In this document: piece after piece, positions 32,866 through 41,225 of the stretch
How positions within the stretch are numbered: position 1 is the stretch's first letter
How the letters are laid out: every line of letters starts with the position of its first letter
Assembly (NCBI RefSeq): GCF_000367365.1
Contig: NZ_BARF01000002.1
Location: 1-64,000, forward strand
Direction of reading: 5' to 3'
Length of the DNA stretch: 64,000 nt
From: Streptomyces prunicolor NBRC 13075
GTDB lineage: Bacteria; Actinomycetota; Actinomycetes; Streptomycetales; Streptomycetaceae
Translations under genes and position numbers: made by a program
Notes under the pieces: generated by a model
The model's database searches: none
What the model was told of the DNA's origin: nothing
What the model saw: only the letters and a program-made list of their open reading frames with translations

Positions 32866-33321
32866 ATGGCCACAAAGCCCGCCCTGTCGCTCCGGCAGCA
32901 AGGCCAGAAATGGTTGCTGTCCTGCACTACTGACCCCACCGGTGCGCGCCGTCGATGGGACCGCGAGGAACTCGCCCCCTTCCCCACCGCCATCCACTGG
33001 CGGGTCGTCGAGGCGCCGCTCCTGCCGTCGATGCACGCGATGCAGCGGATCGGCTCGAAGCGTCTCGGTCCGGTCCTCGCCGATGTCGAGGCCGAGTTGA
33101 CGTGGTGGCTGCTCCCGCCCGATGTGGGCGACCAGCTGGACGACGTACGGCAGCTCACCGTCCGGTGTTCCGGCTGGGTCCTCGACTGCCCGCCGGTGCT
33201 GTACGCGGTGGACGGACGCATGTGGCTGGAACGGCCGGACGGTACCGGCCGGTTGACCGATCCCGTACTGCTGGGTGCCGCGTTCGGCCCGGGCGGACAA
33301 CTCTCGGAGGCTGCTCGATGA
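32866..33321 (+). CDS. Hypothetical protein (151 aa), probably leaderless
   Basis: 151 residues. WRVVEAPLLPSMHAMQRIGSKRLGPVLADVEAELTWWLLPPDVGDQL, then a C-terminal stretch VLYAVDGRMWLERPDGTGRLTDPVLLGAAFGPGG. No ribosome site precedes the ATG. This resembles the bifunctional-DNA-primase-associated hypothetical proteins of Streptomyces elements, but no function can be claimed. The following small gene starts on its stop (ATGA). Confidence 0.65.
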   Translation: MATKPALSLRQQGQKWLLSCTTDPTGARRRWDREELAPFPTAIHWRVVEAPLLPSMHAMQRIGSKRLGPVLADVEAELTWWLLPPDVGDQLDDVRQLTVRCSGWVLDCPPVLYAVDGRMWLERPDGTGRLTDPVLLGAAFGPGGQLSEAAR

Positions 33322-33503
33322 AGACGGACATGGACGCGCCCCCCGTACTCGGGCTTCCGCTCGAAGCGCCGGCGGTCAACCCGAACTGCGGTGTGTGTGC
33401 GGCGCTCGCGCGGCAGCGTGCGGACGCTCGGGCGGCCGGGGACTTCTCGAAGGTGGCAGATGTCAACGTGGAGTTGCGCAGCCATCAGGCGGCCATCTCA
33501 TGA
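33318..33503 (+). CDS. Small CxxC protein (61 aa)
   Basis: 61 residues, ATGA overlap with the previous gene. NPNCGVCAALARQRADARAAGDFSKVADVNVELRSHQ: one CxxC pair followed by a helix, a layout seen in small zinc-hook-like proteins. Coupled to the next gene through another ATGA overlap. Confidence 0.6.
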   Translation: MKTDMDAPPVLGLPLEAPAVNPNCGVCAALARQRADARAAGDFSKVADVNVELRSHQAAIS

Positions 33504-33706
33504 CCGTGCGCGTCTGCCGGGCCTGCGACGAGCCGATCACCGACCCCGACGACGCGATCCTCGTCTGGCATCAAGAGTCGATGTCCGGCCCGGGCAGGGA
33601 CGTGTGGGCACACCGCGACCACGCCGACCTCATCGAGCCGGATACCTCACTGGTCCGCGTCCTGGCCCGCGTCATGATCTCCAAGGCCATGCAGTCGGGC
33701 GACTGA
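33500..33706 (+). CDS. Small zinc-ribbon-like protein (68 aa)
   Basis: 68 residues: VCRACDEPITDPDDAILVWHQESM and then VWAHRDHADLI. One CxxC and a downstream pair of His residues could form a metal site. Third gene of a coupled set (32866-33706). Function unknown. Confidence 0.6.
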   Translation: MTVRVCRACDEPITDPDDAILVWHQESMSGPGRDVWAHRDHADLIEPDTSLVRVLARVMISKAMQSGD

Positions 33707-33719
33707 CTGCCCCGTAACC

Positions 33720-33750
33720 CCTGCTGCCGGCGGAGACTGGCGGTAGCAGG
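33720..33750 (+). terminator. Terminator after the small CxxC genes
   Basis: CCTGCTGCC paired with GGTAGCAGG, with a long loop and one G-T pair. Confidence 0.55.
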
Positions 33751-33814
33751 AAGGGCGGCCGTCTTCACCTCCCCCGGGCGGGGCGGCCGCCGTACACCCC
33801 CCACAGGAACCGCC

Positions 33815-34009
33815 TTGAACGAACCGCTCACACCCACGCAACAGTCCATCGTCGACTTCGCCCGCCGCGACCTGGCGACCGCGCGCTCTTCGGACCTCGG
33901 GTCGATAGAAGCCGCGAGCCTGATCCTCCTCGTCGAGCGCATGCGGCACCGGCTCGACTCGGTGCTGGAAGTCATCGACGAGGTGGCCGCCGGGATCGGC
34001 AGCGCCTGA
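33815..34009 (+). CDS. Small helical protein (64 aa), TTG start
   Basis: 64 residues from a TTG with AGGAA five bases upstream. LTPTQQSIVDFARRDLATARSSD, then LLVERMRHRLDSVLEVIDEV: a compact helical protein of unknown function. It is the last gene of the plus-strand left half, with a strong terminator behind it. Confidence 0.55.
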   Translation: MNEPLTPTQQSIVDFARRDLATARSSDLGSIEAASLILLVERMRHRLDSVLEVIDEVAAGIGSA

Positions 34010-34013
34010 ATCT

Positions 34014-34053
34014 CCCGCCCGCCCCGTACCCCGTGCCTGTTGGGGCGGGCGGG
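34014..34053 (+). terminator. Terminator of the plus-strand half
   Basis: A perfect 12-bp stem CCCGCCCGCCCC/GGGGCGGGCGGG with a 16-base loop. Confidence 0.75.
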
Positions 34054-34115
34054 TCACGGCCCGGCGGTGTACGCGTCTCCACCGCCAGGCCCGGGGTCGT
34101 TGGTACCTGAGCACG

Positions 34116-34149
34116 ACGGAGGGGCCCGGCACAGGCCGAGCCCCTCCGT
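34116..34149 (-). terminator. Terminator of the tape-measure operon
   Basis: ACGGAGGGGC/GCCCCTCCGT with an inner CGGC/GCCG pair, six bases past the stop codon of the minus-strand tape-measure gene. Confidence 0.75.
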
Positions 34150-34154
34150 ACGCG

Positions 34155-37100
34155 TCAGCGCCCGCGCGGCGGCTTCAGCGTGGCTTCGATCGAACCCCGG
34201 GCACGAACCTGCTCGCGGCCCACGTCAACCCACACCTCACCGAACTGCTGCTTGCCGATCGCGAGTTGAATGACGATCGGCCGGTCTGTGCCGCCGCTCG
34301 CGCCGATCGGCGCAGTGGCTGCGGCCGGCCCGCGGCGGGGGGTGTTGAGCATCGACGCCCATGGCGCCTGAGCCGCCGCCAGCTTCCTGCGCGTGTCCGG
34401 GTTCGACCACACACGGGACCCCACCGGCAGATCTGCCAGCTCCATCCCCTGCTCGCCCACCAGCGTCAGCCCGCTCCGGATACCGCCCGACGCCGCAGCC
34501 CCGACGATCCCGCCGGCGGCCTTGCCCTTCAGCGCCTTGGTGATGAACTTCTCCATCGTCTTGGCCAGGGAGTTCATCGACTTTTCCAGCTTCGACTGCT
34601 GCGAGGTCAGCGACTTGACCAGCTTGTCCTGCGCCTTGATCGCCGCCCCGTAGTACGCGTCCGCCGTCGTCTTCCCCGCGCTGGTGGCGGCCGTGGCGAT
34701 CTGCGCCTGAAGCTGGTTCATCGACGAGATCTCCGAGCCGGACGCGCCGAGCAGCGCGCCCGCCGTCTCCAGCCCGCCGCCACCCACCCCGGCCTCGGCG
34801 ATCTGCTGGATCAGTCCCTTGTCCAGGCCTTTCGACTTCAGGTCCTTCAGCGCGTCGTCGAACGCGGTCGTCTTGTCGCGGCTGGCGGTGAGGCCGCCCA
34901 TGATCGAGGCGACCGTGACGGTGCTCCCCGACGCGCCCTGCGTGATGTTCGCCGACGACATGAGCCCGCTCTTCACGCCGTCGGCCATCTGCGAGGCGGA
35001 ATTCTTCAGGTCGTCCAACTTGGACTTCGCCGTGGCCAGCGATGCCGTCACCTTCGTGAGGGCCTTCTCCTGGCCGATCAACGCCTTACCCACCGAGCTG
35101 AGGTGCTTCAGCAGGTTCGACTCGGTCTTCCCCGAGAACGCCCCCTTGATCTTTCCGGCCGCATCGTTCAGCGACGACACCAGCGAGTTGATGTCCGTCG
35201 GCGCCGCGAGACCGTGCTCGAACGGTGTGCGGACGTAGCCCGCCGTACGGCCGAAGCTACTGATCCCGAACGAGCCCCGCAGCGACGAGCGGGCGTCCTT
35301 CTCCGCCTGCGACACCTTGCCGCCCTTGGCGAACCGCGGTCCCTCGAACTGGCCGTCGTTGATCCGCTGGAGGAAGTGCTCGCCGTACTTGTCGACCGCG
35401 GCTTTCTTGACGACGAACTCGCCGTTGCTGAGCCACGGCGCCGGCACATCATCGGATGTGCCGGTCCCAGGGCCGCGGACCGGGCCGCCGTCGGCGTACC
35501 GGAACCCGCTGCCCTTCCCGGTGTAGAGGCCGCCGGTCGCGCCGACCATGTCGTGGACGCTCTTGCCGCCAGAGACGCTCTTCGCGACCGAGTAGGTGGT
35601 ATTGACCTTGTTGTTGTACGTCCACGTTGTGGCGGCCTTCCCGTTCAACGCCCTCAGCGCAGCCGCAATGTTCTTGATCGAGGAGAGAGCGCTCCCCTTC
35701 GTGGTGACCTTCACCGACCCATCAGGCAGCCGCTGCACCTTCAGACCGAAGCTTTCGAGGACCTGCTCGCCGCTCTTCGACAACGCCTTCAGCGTCACCG
35801 ACTTCGTGTCCGGCGTCTTCTTCACGGCCGCGTTGAACGCAGTGATGTCCCGCTTCGCGTCCTCGGTGTCCATCTGGATCTTGGGTGTGGTGTCCGTCGG
35901 GATCGTCAGAAGCTGTCTGGCGAGAGCCTTCGCCTGCTCCGTCGTCAGGCCCATCGCTTCGCCGTTCTTGATGAGCGCCGCGCGGCCCCGGTCGTAGATC
36001 CCGTTGACCGTGTCCCAGCTCGCGTTCGCCGCGCGCTGACTGGTACCGGCCGCGTCGGTCTTGTCGGCGAGATCCTGTAGCGCGGTCGCCGCTGCCTGCG
36101 CCTTCGCCGAGTTCGTGTCGAGGACACCGTTGTTCATGGACAGGGAGCCCGCGTTGTCCTTCGCGGCCTTCGCCGCGCTGTCGATCGCAGCCTCGAAGCC
36201 GATCATCCCGCCGAGCCCTGCCCTGTTGACGTCGTTCAACGCCTGGATCGCACCGCGCAGGCCGTCCGCGCTGGACTTCTGCGCGTCCAGCTTCGCGGCC
36301 GTGTCCTGCGCCGCCTGCCCGAACAGGCCCTGCGACTGAGCAGTAAGCCTCGCCTCCGACGCCTGGTCCGCCAGCGCGGACTTGTACTCGCCGAGGCTCC
36401 CTTGCAGCTTCTTGACCTGCGCAGGGTCCATGGTCTTGAGCATGTCCTTGAGCGCCACCGCAGCCAGCTTGGCCTTATCGCCCTTGACCAGGCCAGCCAG
36501 CGACTCATCGATCGCCTTGAAGGAACCGGTCAGCGCCTCCGTGGCATCGCCGCCCTTGAGCAGGCCCCCCGAGATGCTGTGTCCCCAGTTGTTGACGCTC
36601 TCCGACACAGCGGGATTGAGCACCTTGTCCATCTGGGACTTCAGCTTTTCGAAGTGCGTGCCGAACTTGCTCGCCGCTTCACCGGTGACTTGCCCCGTGG
36701 CGCCGAGCCGGGCCAGCGACGAGGTGAGCTTGTCGACGTCCGGCGGCGCCGACTTGCCGATGTTGGACAGCTTCGACACCACCAGCACCAGCGCCGCGAT
36801 CCCCGCCACGATGACCGAAGCCCGTGCCGCCACACCCAGCGACAGAAACGCCGCCTTCAGCCCAGCGAGTCCGCCGCCAGCCGCCACTGACGCCGTCCGC
36901 AAGGCAGCGATCTTCACACCCAGAGCCTGAATGCCGCCCGCCGCCGCACCGATCCCGGCACCCGCCAGCTTGATCAGCTTGAACGCGGCGTACACCTGCA
37001 TCAGGTTGCCGATCAACTCCGGCGGCACCGCAGCAACCAGCTTCGCGAACGCGTTGACGATAGTGAGCAGCCCCGGCCCAGCGTCCGCCGCGCCCTGCGC

Positions 37101-37934
37101 GATGTTGCCGAGCGCCTGCATCAGGTTCGACAGCAGCTCCTTGACCGCCGGACCCTGCGTGCGGGCGTAGTCCATGAACTCGGCGATCGGCCCGTGCGCA
37201 TCACCCTCCGACAAGACCCGGATGAAATGGATCGTCCCGTCGACGGCGCCCTTCAACGACTTGTTCGCGTAGTCGTCCACCTTGTTCGACAGCGAGTCGA
37301 AGCCCGACGAGTTGACCGCCCCGCCGGCCACCTTCATCAGCCGGTCCAACTGCGTCGACGACGCCGCCACCATCGGCGTCAGCTTCGGGACGATCGCGCC
37401 GAGCACCGCGAAGGAGTGCTCGACCGGCGCCATCGTGAAGCGCGCCGTCGAGTCCGAGAACGAGGTGAACTTGTCCTGCAAGTTCGAGTAGCCAGCCGCT
37501 GCCTGCTGCGTCGCCGCCGGCATCCCCTTCAGTGCCTGCGCCGCCTCGACCTGCGCCGCCGCGGCCTGGCTGGAGTGCTGCCCGTACTTGGCGACCGCGT
37601 CCGAGTACTTCGTCTGCGCCTTCGCGGCCTCGCTCAGATTGGTGATCTGCGGCTTCAGCGCAGCCCCGAACGCGGCGACCGCCAGACCGGCACCGCCCGC
37701 ATGCACGGCGATCGGAGCCAACGACGCCGCCACAGGGACAGCGGCCGGCGCCAGCGACAGCAGCGACGCCTTCAGGTCGACCATGCCGCGTTCCATCATC
37801 GACGAGGAGCGGCGCACGTTGTTGCCCGTGGCGGCGAACCGGCCGTCCAGCGTGCGCAGCTGGCCGTTGATATCCCGGAACCCGGCCGCAGTCCGGTTGT
37901 TGACCGAGACTGTGATCGTCACGTCATCGCTCAC
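34155..37934 (-). CDS. Phage-type tail tape-measure protein in a conjugative element
   Basis: 1259 residues, the length of a real siphophage tape measure. The first 60 residues (VTITVSVNNRTAAGFRDI) are the usual start; helical, Ala-rich body with a hydrophobic stretch near ~370-400 (ASVIVAGIAALVLVVS). The central GGPVRGPGTGTSDDVPAPWLSNGEFVV (~775-805) and the end GGIRSGLTLVGEQGMELADLPVGSRVWSNPDTRR are signatures of actinophage tail tape-measure and minor tail proteins. It has no stop or decay and normal bias. Its ATG overlaps the chaperone-like gene upstream. No capsid, portal or terminase genes are present in the element. Confidence 0.85.
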   Translation of the reverse strand: MSDDVTITVSVNNRTAAGFRDINGQLRTLDGRFAATGNNVRRSSSMMERGMVDLKASLLSLAPAAVPVAASLAPIAVHAGGAGLAVAAFGAALKPQITNLSEAAKAQTKYSDAVAKYGQHSSQAAAAQVEAAQALKGMPAATQQAAAGYSNLQDKFTSFSDSTARFTMAPVEHSFAVLGAIVPKLTPMVAASSTQLDRLMKVAGGAVNSSGFDSLSNKVDDYANKSLKGAVDGTIHFIRVLSEGDAHGPIAEFMDYARTQGPAVKELLSNLMQALGNIAQGAADAGPGLLTIVNAFAKLVAAVPPELIGNLMQVYAAFKLIKLAGAGIGAAAGGIQALGVKIAALRTASVAAGGGLAGLKAAFLSLGVAARASVIVAGIAALVLVVSKLSNIGKSAPPDVDKLTSSLARLGATGQVTGEAASKFGTHFEKLKSQMDKVLNPAVSESVNNWGHSISGGLLKGGDATEALTGSFKAIDESLAGLVKGDKAKLAAVALKDMLKTMDPAQVKKLQGSLGEYKSALADQASEARLTAQSQGLFGQAAQDTAAKLDAQKSSADGLRGAIQALNDVNRAGLGGMIGFEAAIDSAAKAAKDNAGSLSMNNGVLDTNSAKAQAAATALQDLADKTDAAGTSQRAANASWDTVNGIYDRGRAALIKNGEAMGLTTEQAKALARQLLTIPTDTTPKIQMDTEDAKRDITAFNAAVKKTPDTKSVTLKALSKSGEQVLESFGLKVQRLPDGSVKVTTKGSALSSIKNIAAALRALNGKAATTWTYNNKVNTTYSVAKSVSGGKSVHDMVGATGGLYTGKGSGFRYADGGPVRGPGTGTSDDVPAPWLSNGEFVVKKAAVDKYGEHFLQRINDGQFEGPRFAKGGKVSQAEKDARSSLRGSFGISSFGRTAGYVRTPFEHGLAAPTDINSLVSSLNDAAGKIKGAFSGKTESNLLKHLSSVGKALIGQEKALTKVTASLATAKSKLDDLKNSASQMADGVKSGLMSSANITQGASGSTVTVASIMGGLTASRDKTTAFDDALKDLKSKGLDKGLIQQIAEAGVGGGGLETAGALLGASGSEISSMNQLQAQIATAATSAGKTTADAYYGAAIKAQDKLVKSLTSQQSKLEKSMNSLAKTMEKFITKALKGKAAGGIVGAAASGGIRSGLTLVGEQGMELADLPVGSRVWSNPDTRRKLAAAQAPWASMLNTPRRGPAAATAPIGASGGTDRPIVIQLAIGKQQFGEVWVDVGREQVRARGSIEATLKPPRGR

Positions 37935-38302
37935 GAGGCCACCTCACTCAGCAGCCGCGCCAACTCGGCATCCATGTCACACGGCCACACCCCGACCGGC
38001 AGCCCGACCATGGCGAACAGGTCCAAGACCTCGTCCATCGGCCACTCGGGAACCGTGAAGTCCAGCCCGAGGACCTGGAACAGGCCGTACACCACGAGGA
38101 ACGCCCCCTCGTTGATGCGGCCCTCAGCGCACGCGGCACGGGCTTCGGCGACGTCCTGGTCGTCGAGACCGTAGAGCGTGAAGAACATCCCCTTGTGTTC
38201 GCCCTCGACGATCGTGATGTTCGTGCACTTCGCGTGCGCCTGGCCCAGGGATGCCGCCCGTACGGGCTTCTGGCGGCGCTTGCGGTTCTTGTGTCGACTC
38301 AC
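37931..38302 (-). CDS. Candidate tail-assembly-chaperone-like protein
   Basis: 123 residues. A very basic start (SRHKNRKRRQKPVRA) and an acidic, helical body (DDQDVAEARAACAEGRINEGAFLVVYGLFQVLGLDF, DAELARLLSEV). Its position directly upstream of the tape-measure gene with an ATGA overlap is where siphophages encode the tail assembly chaperone, the only ground for this name. Upstream, it overlaps the HTH gene (GTGA). Confidence 0.5.
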   Translation of the reverse strand: MSRHKNRKRRQKPVRAASLGQAHAKCTNITIVEGEHKGMFFTLYGLDDQDVAEARAACAEGRINEGAFLVVYGLFQVLGLDFTVPEWPMDEVLDLFAMVGLPVGVWPCDMDAELARLLSEVAS

Positions 38303-38520
38303 CGGACCCCACCGCCCGCCAGCGCGCTCACGGCCCCGTCCAGCAGCCTCAGCCGCACCCGTTGTACGTCCGACCGGAACTCAGGCCGCGCCCGCCAGCG
38401 CCGCACTGTCCGACCGGACACGCCGATCTCCGGGCCGATCTCCTCCGTTGGGCGCCCCATCGCGAGCAGTACCGCGGCTCGTACCCGAGGGGGCATGTCC
38501 CCGTGTCCAACACCGTCCAA
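38299..38520 (-). CDS. Small HTH protein, first gene of the tape-measure operon
   Basis: 73 residues from a TTG with a strong AGGAGG nine bases upstream; a later ATG lacks such a site. GRPTEEIGPEIGVSGRTVRRWRARPEF is an HTH of the Hin/homeodomain-like type. It could regulate the operon, or be a relic of a small terminase-like subunit. Operon order: HTH, chaperone-like, tape measure. Confidence 0.6.
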   Translation of the reverse strand: MDGVGHGDMPPRVRAAVLLAMGRPTEEIGPEIGVSGRTVRRWRARPEFRSDVQRVRLRLLDGAVSALAGGGVR

Positions 38521-38612
38521 TGTTGTCCACCTCCTACAAAGACCGTACGGCCGAATGCAGGTATTCACACAGATACGACCGAACAACTTTGGAGGTTTCC
38601 TACACAGAGAGA

Positions 38613-38647
38613 AGCGCCCGACTCCCCCTCAGGGAGAACCGGGCGCT
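38613..38647 (-). terminator. Terminator after the coiled-coil gene
   Basis: AGCGCCCG/CGGGCGCT with an inner CCC/GGG pair, behind the minus-strand gene at 38731-39447 and before the HTH promoter. Confidence 0.65.
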
Positions 38648-38730
38648 ACGCCCTACAACGACCGCTCAGCGGCCCCTCGCCGGTGTGACGCCCATGCCGT
38701 TCCTCCTCACGGACTCGACCGCCTGAGCGG

Positions 38731-39447
38731 TCACTTCGACGCCTGCATCGCCTGGAACGCGTTCACGACCCGCGGCGGCTGGGGATACTGCACAACCGCC
38801 AGCTCCGACACCCCCGACATCAGATCGTCCCCTCGCTGCTCCCACACCCGATAACCAAGCAGGCCCGCCAACGACGCCCGCGCCGGATGCATGGGCGCCA
38901 GCCTCGCCTGCGCCACCCGATCCGCCACCCACAGCAGCGCCCCCGACGGAGCCAGCGACTCGTACGCCACTCCCCGCACCCGAACCGTGGTCGTGAACAG
39001 CCCACTGCCGCCACCGGTCGCCCCATCCAGGCCGAGCCCCACCGCCTCCAACGCGCCCGCGTGCCGAACCACCTGCCCGTCGTACGCCTCAGCAGCCACC
39101 ATCAGAGCCACGAGCGCACGCTGCGCCACCTCGGCCGCGTCCTCCAGCTTCGAGCGGGCCGCCTTCATCTCCTTGCCGGCCGCCGCGATCTGCACCCCGG
39201 CCGCCTGCTCCCGCTTCTCCCGCGTCGCCGCCGCCCGCTCCGCCGCCACCCGCGCATCGAACACCTCGCGCAACTCCCGGGCGTTCATACGGCACTGCGC
39301 CACCCGCTTCAGCACCGCCGTCAACTCGGCCGCCTTCACCGTGCTGTTCGGCGACTCCATCAGCGCTTCCTCGGCCGCTGTACGCGCCTGCTCCGCCTCG
39401 GCGACTTCGGTCTCTGCCTCGGTCACCATCTCGGCTGTGATCTGCAT
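38731..39447 (-). CDS. Coiled-coil hypothetical protein (238 aa)
   Basis: 238 residues, ATG with AAGGAG seven bases upstream. Residues ~1-125 are almost pure Ala/Glu/Arg helices with heptad patterns (EAETEVAEAEQARTAAEEALM). The C-terminal part is globular (GLFTTTVRVRGVAYESLAPSGALLWVADRVAQARL). Length and pattern would suit a scaffold or a structural partner, but no family is recognised. Confidence 0.65.
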   Translation of the reverse strand: MQITAEMVTEAETEVAEAEQARTAAEEALMESPNSTVKAAELTAVLKRVAQCRMNARELREVFDARVAAERAAATREKREQAAGVQIAAAGKEMKAARSKLEDAAEVAQRALVALMVAAEAYDGQVVRHAGALEAVGLGLDGATGGGSGLFTTTVRVRGVAYESLAPSGALLWVADRVAQARLAPMHPARASLAGLLGYRVWEQRGDDLMSGVSELAVVQYPQPPRVVNAFQAMQASK

Positions 39448-39534
39448 TCCGTTACTCCTTGATCGCATCTACTGGTAACCCGGTGGGCACACTGCCGCCC
39501 GGGCCGCTCCACGTCAGGGGCCCACCGCCCCGCA

Positions 39535-39843
39535 CTACACCGCCGGCATCCCCCTCGGCGGCCCCCGCTCCGGCTCCAACCGGCGGCGCCTCACCGTGAC
39601 CCGCCCGCCCCTCGTCATCCCGCCCCACACCCCGTGAAGCCCCGGCCGCTCCAGCGCGTACGCCCCGTAGTCGTCCCGGTAACCGCAACCCGCGCACAGC
39701 CTCGCGGCCTGCGCAGAGCGAAGCCCGCTCACGAAATACGCCTCCGGATCAGCCCGGCACGGCGCCGCCGGCCCCGGCTCGAACACGAACCCCGGAACCC
39801 CCAGCACCAACAGGCCAGGCCTCGCACCAGGCGCCCCGCTCAC
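39535..39843 (-). CDS. WhiB-like protein with the fourth cluster cysteine replaced by Tyr
   Basis: 102 residues. CRADPEAYF (C29), ARLCAGCGYRDDYGAYAL (C50, C53, Y59) and GVWGGMT (~70-76) place it in the WhiB family, whose members bind a [4Fe-4S] cluster with C-x(n)-C-x2-C-x5-C. Here the last position is Tyr59 (codon TAC, one base from TGC). WhiB proteins bind sigma factor SigA and often regulate development or phage genes. Basic C-terminal tail (TVRRRRLEPERGPPRG) could bind DNA. GTG start overlaps the upstream stop. Confidence 0.75.
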   Translation of the reverse strand: MSGAPGARPGLLVLGVPGFVFEPGPAAPCRADPEAYFVSGLRSAQAARLCAGCGYRDDYGAYALERPGLHGVWGGMTRGGRVTVRRRRLEPERGPPRGMPAV

Positions 39844-40019
39844 CGATCGCCCTCACTCATCCGCCAGTTCAGGACCAGCACCGCCCCACCCGCCGCCGCG
39901 AACCCGCCCGGCACCGACACCAGGAACACCGCCACCGCCAGCAGCCCGAGCCCCACCCCGTCCAGCAGATCCGACCGGGCCCCCGACAGCACTTCCCGCA
40001 CCCTCCGCAGCCGCCCCAT
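39840..40019 (-). CDS. Small membrane protein (59 aa)
   Basis: 59 residues starting MGRLRRVREV, with two hydrophobic helices (LGLLAVAVFLVSVPGGF and GAVLVLNW) and a short tail. Its ATG overlaps the upstream stop (TGATG), and the WhiB-like gene starts within its stop codon (GTGA). Likely a component of the coupled set 39535-41462. No known family. Confidence 0.65.
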   Translation of the reverse strand: MGRLRRVREVLSGARSDLLDGVGLGLLAVAVFLVSVPGGFAAAGGAVLVLNWRMSEGDR

Positions 40020-40267
40020 CAGAAGCCGCCCTCCCGCTCACGCCGCGCGCGCTCCGTCGCCGCCGCGATCTGCTCCCGAAGCGCCGCCTGCCCCGCCCTG
40101 TTGTGCGCCTGCACCGCCTCGAACTCCTCATCCGCCGACAACTCCCCCCGGTCTGTACTGACCGACCCATCAGTCCGTGACCCTGACCGCACCAGGGCCC
40201 ACGCCACCGCCACGACCGCCACCGTCAGACACACGACGACGACCGCCCCGAACGCCCACCCGTTCAC
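40019..40267 (-). CDS. Single-pass membrane protein (82 aa)
   Basis: 82 residues from a GTG. One N-terminal helix (AFGAVVVVCLTVAVVAVAWALV) and a cytoplasmic, charged helical tail (LSADEEFEAVQAHNRAGQAALREQI). It overlaps genes on both sides. Function unknown. Confidence 0.65.
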   Translation of the reverse strand: MNGWAFGAVVVVCLTVAVVAVAWALVRSGSRTDGSVSTDRGELSADEEFEAVQAHNRAGQAALREQIAAATERARREREGGF

Positions 40268-40614
40268 CGCGCGCCTCCCTCGGCACGCTCCAGCGCCTGG
40301 GCAATACCGCCGGCCAGCAGCTTCCGGCGCCGACGAGGAGACGCACCCGGCGGAATCACCACCGTCACCGGCCCGGAGCCGCACAGCCGCGCCTGCACCT
40401 CATCCATCGCCACGAGAATCGCCTCAGCGTCGAGCGGCTTCCGCGCCGCCAACTCCCTGACGAGGTCCAACTCCCGCACGAACACCGGGTCCTTCAACCA
40501 CGCCCGGATCGTGCTCGGATGCACACCCACACTCTCCGCAACAGCACGCTGCGACTGACCAGCCACAAGCGGCAGAATCGCGTCCACACGCTTCGCAGGA
40601 TCAACACGGGACAT
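40264..40614 (-). CDS. HTH protein (116 aa)
   Basis: 116 residues, ATG with GAGGAG upstream. GQSQRAVAESVGVHPSTIRAWLKDPVF (~19-45) is a clear helix-turn-helix of the type used by small terminase subunits and transposase-like regulators. The rest is helical and ends in a basic stretch. It may regulate this operon. The stop overlaps the GTG of the following membrane gene. Confidence 0.7.
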   Translation of the reverse strand: MSRVDPAKRVDAILPLVAGQSQRAVAESVGVHPSTIRAWLKDPVFVRELDLVRELAARKPLDAEAILVAMDEVQARLCGSGPVTVVIPPGASPRRRRKLLAGGIAQALERAEGGAR

Positions 40615-41006
40615 CAGATCTCTCCTCGGTGAAGCGGGCCGCCCGGCCCGTCGAGTTCATGGATGTACGGCCGGCCACGAGCACACGCCCGAGTACCACG
40701 CATCGGCGGAAGCCGCCTCGCCTGAAGGCCGTACTGCTGCGGCAGCATCCAGTCCATCAACCACCAGTAACGCCGCCACGCAGTCGTCGGACTCATCCCC
40801 AGCGACGCCGCCGCCCGACGGAACGTCCAGTGCCGGCCAAGCACCAACTCAGCCACAGCCAACCCCTCCGTGGCCTTGATACCGAGATCAAGGCGAAGGT
40901 GCGGATACGGGCCACCACGCCGCGCACTCCAACCCAACGGAGAAGATGAAACAGATTTGGCCAGGGGACGGCCGGCCGCCTGCCGCTCGGGCTCCTCAAC
41001 GGTCAT
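40614..41006 (-). CDS. HTH protein (130 aa)
   Basis: 130 residues, ATG with AAGGAGG upstream. GLAVAELVLGRHWTFRRAAASLGMSPTTAWRRYWWLMDW contains an HTH (~57-90), and the end RACARGRPYIHELDGPGG is basic. A second HTH gene follows at once (TGATG overlap). Possibly a regulator of the element's right module. Confidence 0.65.
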   Translation of the reverse strand: MTVEEPERQAAGRPLAKSVSSSPLGWSARRGGPYPHLRLDLGIKATEGLAVAELVLGRHWTFRRAAASLGMSPTTAWRRYWWLMDWMLPQQYGLQARRLPPMRGTRACARGRPYIHELDGPGGPLHRGEI

Positions 41007-41053
41007 CAGGTCCTCCTTCAGGTTGGCCGACCGCCGAGTGACGGTCGGTGGAT

Positions 41054-41212
41054 CTACGAGCGGTTGGTCTCGCCGCGGCTGATGGCCAGCCAGCACGCCC
41101 GGTTGTCGCCGCCGTCCTCGTGCACGTACCGGTCGAGGGAGCGGACGTAGACCGAGGGGGACTTGCAGGCGGGGCACGGCACGAGCTTCGGGATACCGGG
41201 GTTGTCGACCAT
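41054..41212 (-). CDS. Very small Cys protein (52 aa)
   Basis: 52 residues: PKLVPCPACKSPSVYVRSLDRYVHEDGG, ending CWLAISRGETNRS. One CPAC pair plus a later His and Cys make a possible zinc ribbon. AGAGG precedes the ATG. It lies 13 bases after the 78-aa gene and belongs to the same operon. Confidence 0.55.
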   Translation of the reverse strand: MVDNPGIPKLVPCPACKSPSVYVRSLDRYVHEDGGDNRACWLAISRGETNRS

Positions 41213-41225
41213 GGGGTGCCTCTGT

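Noticed and set aside
34266..36080. A 604-codon plus-strand frame opposite the tape-measure gene
   Set aside because: Arg/Leu/His-rich shadow frame; the minus strand has the tape-measure signatures and an ATGA-coupled start.
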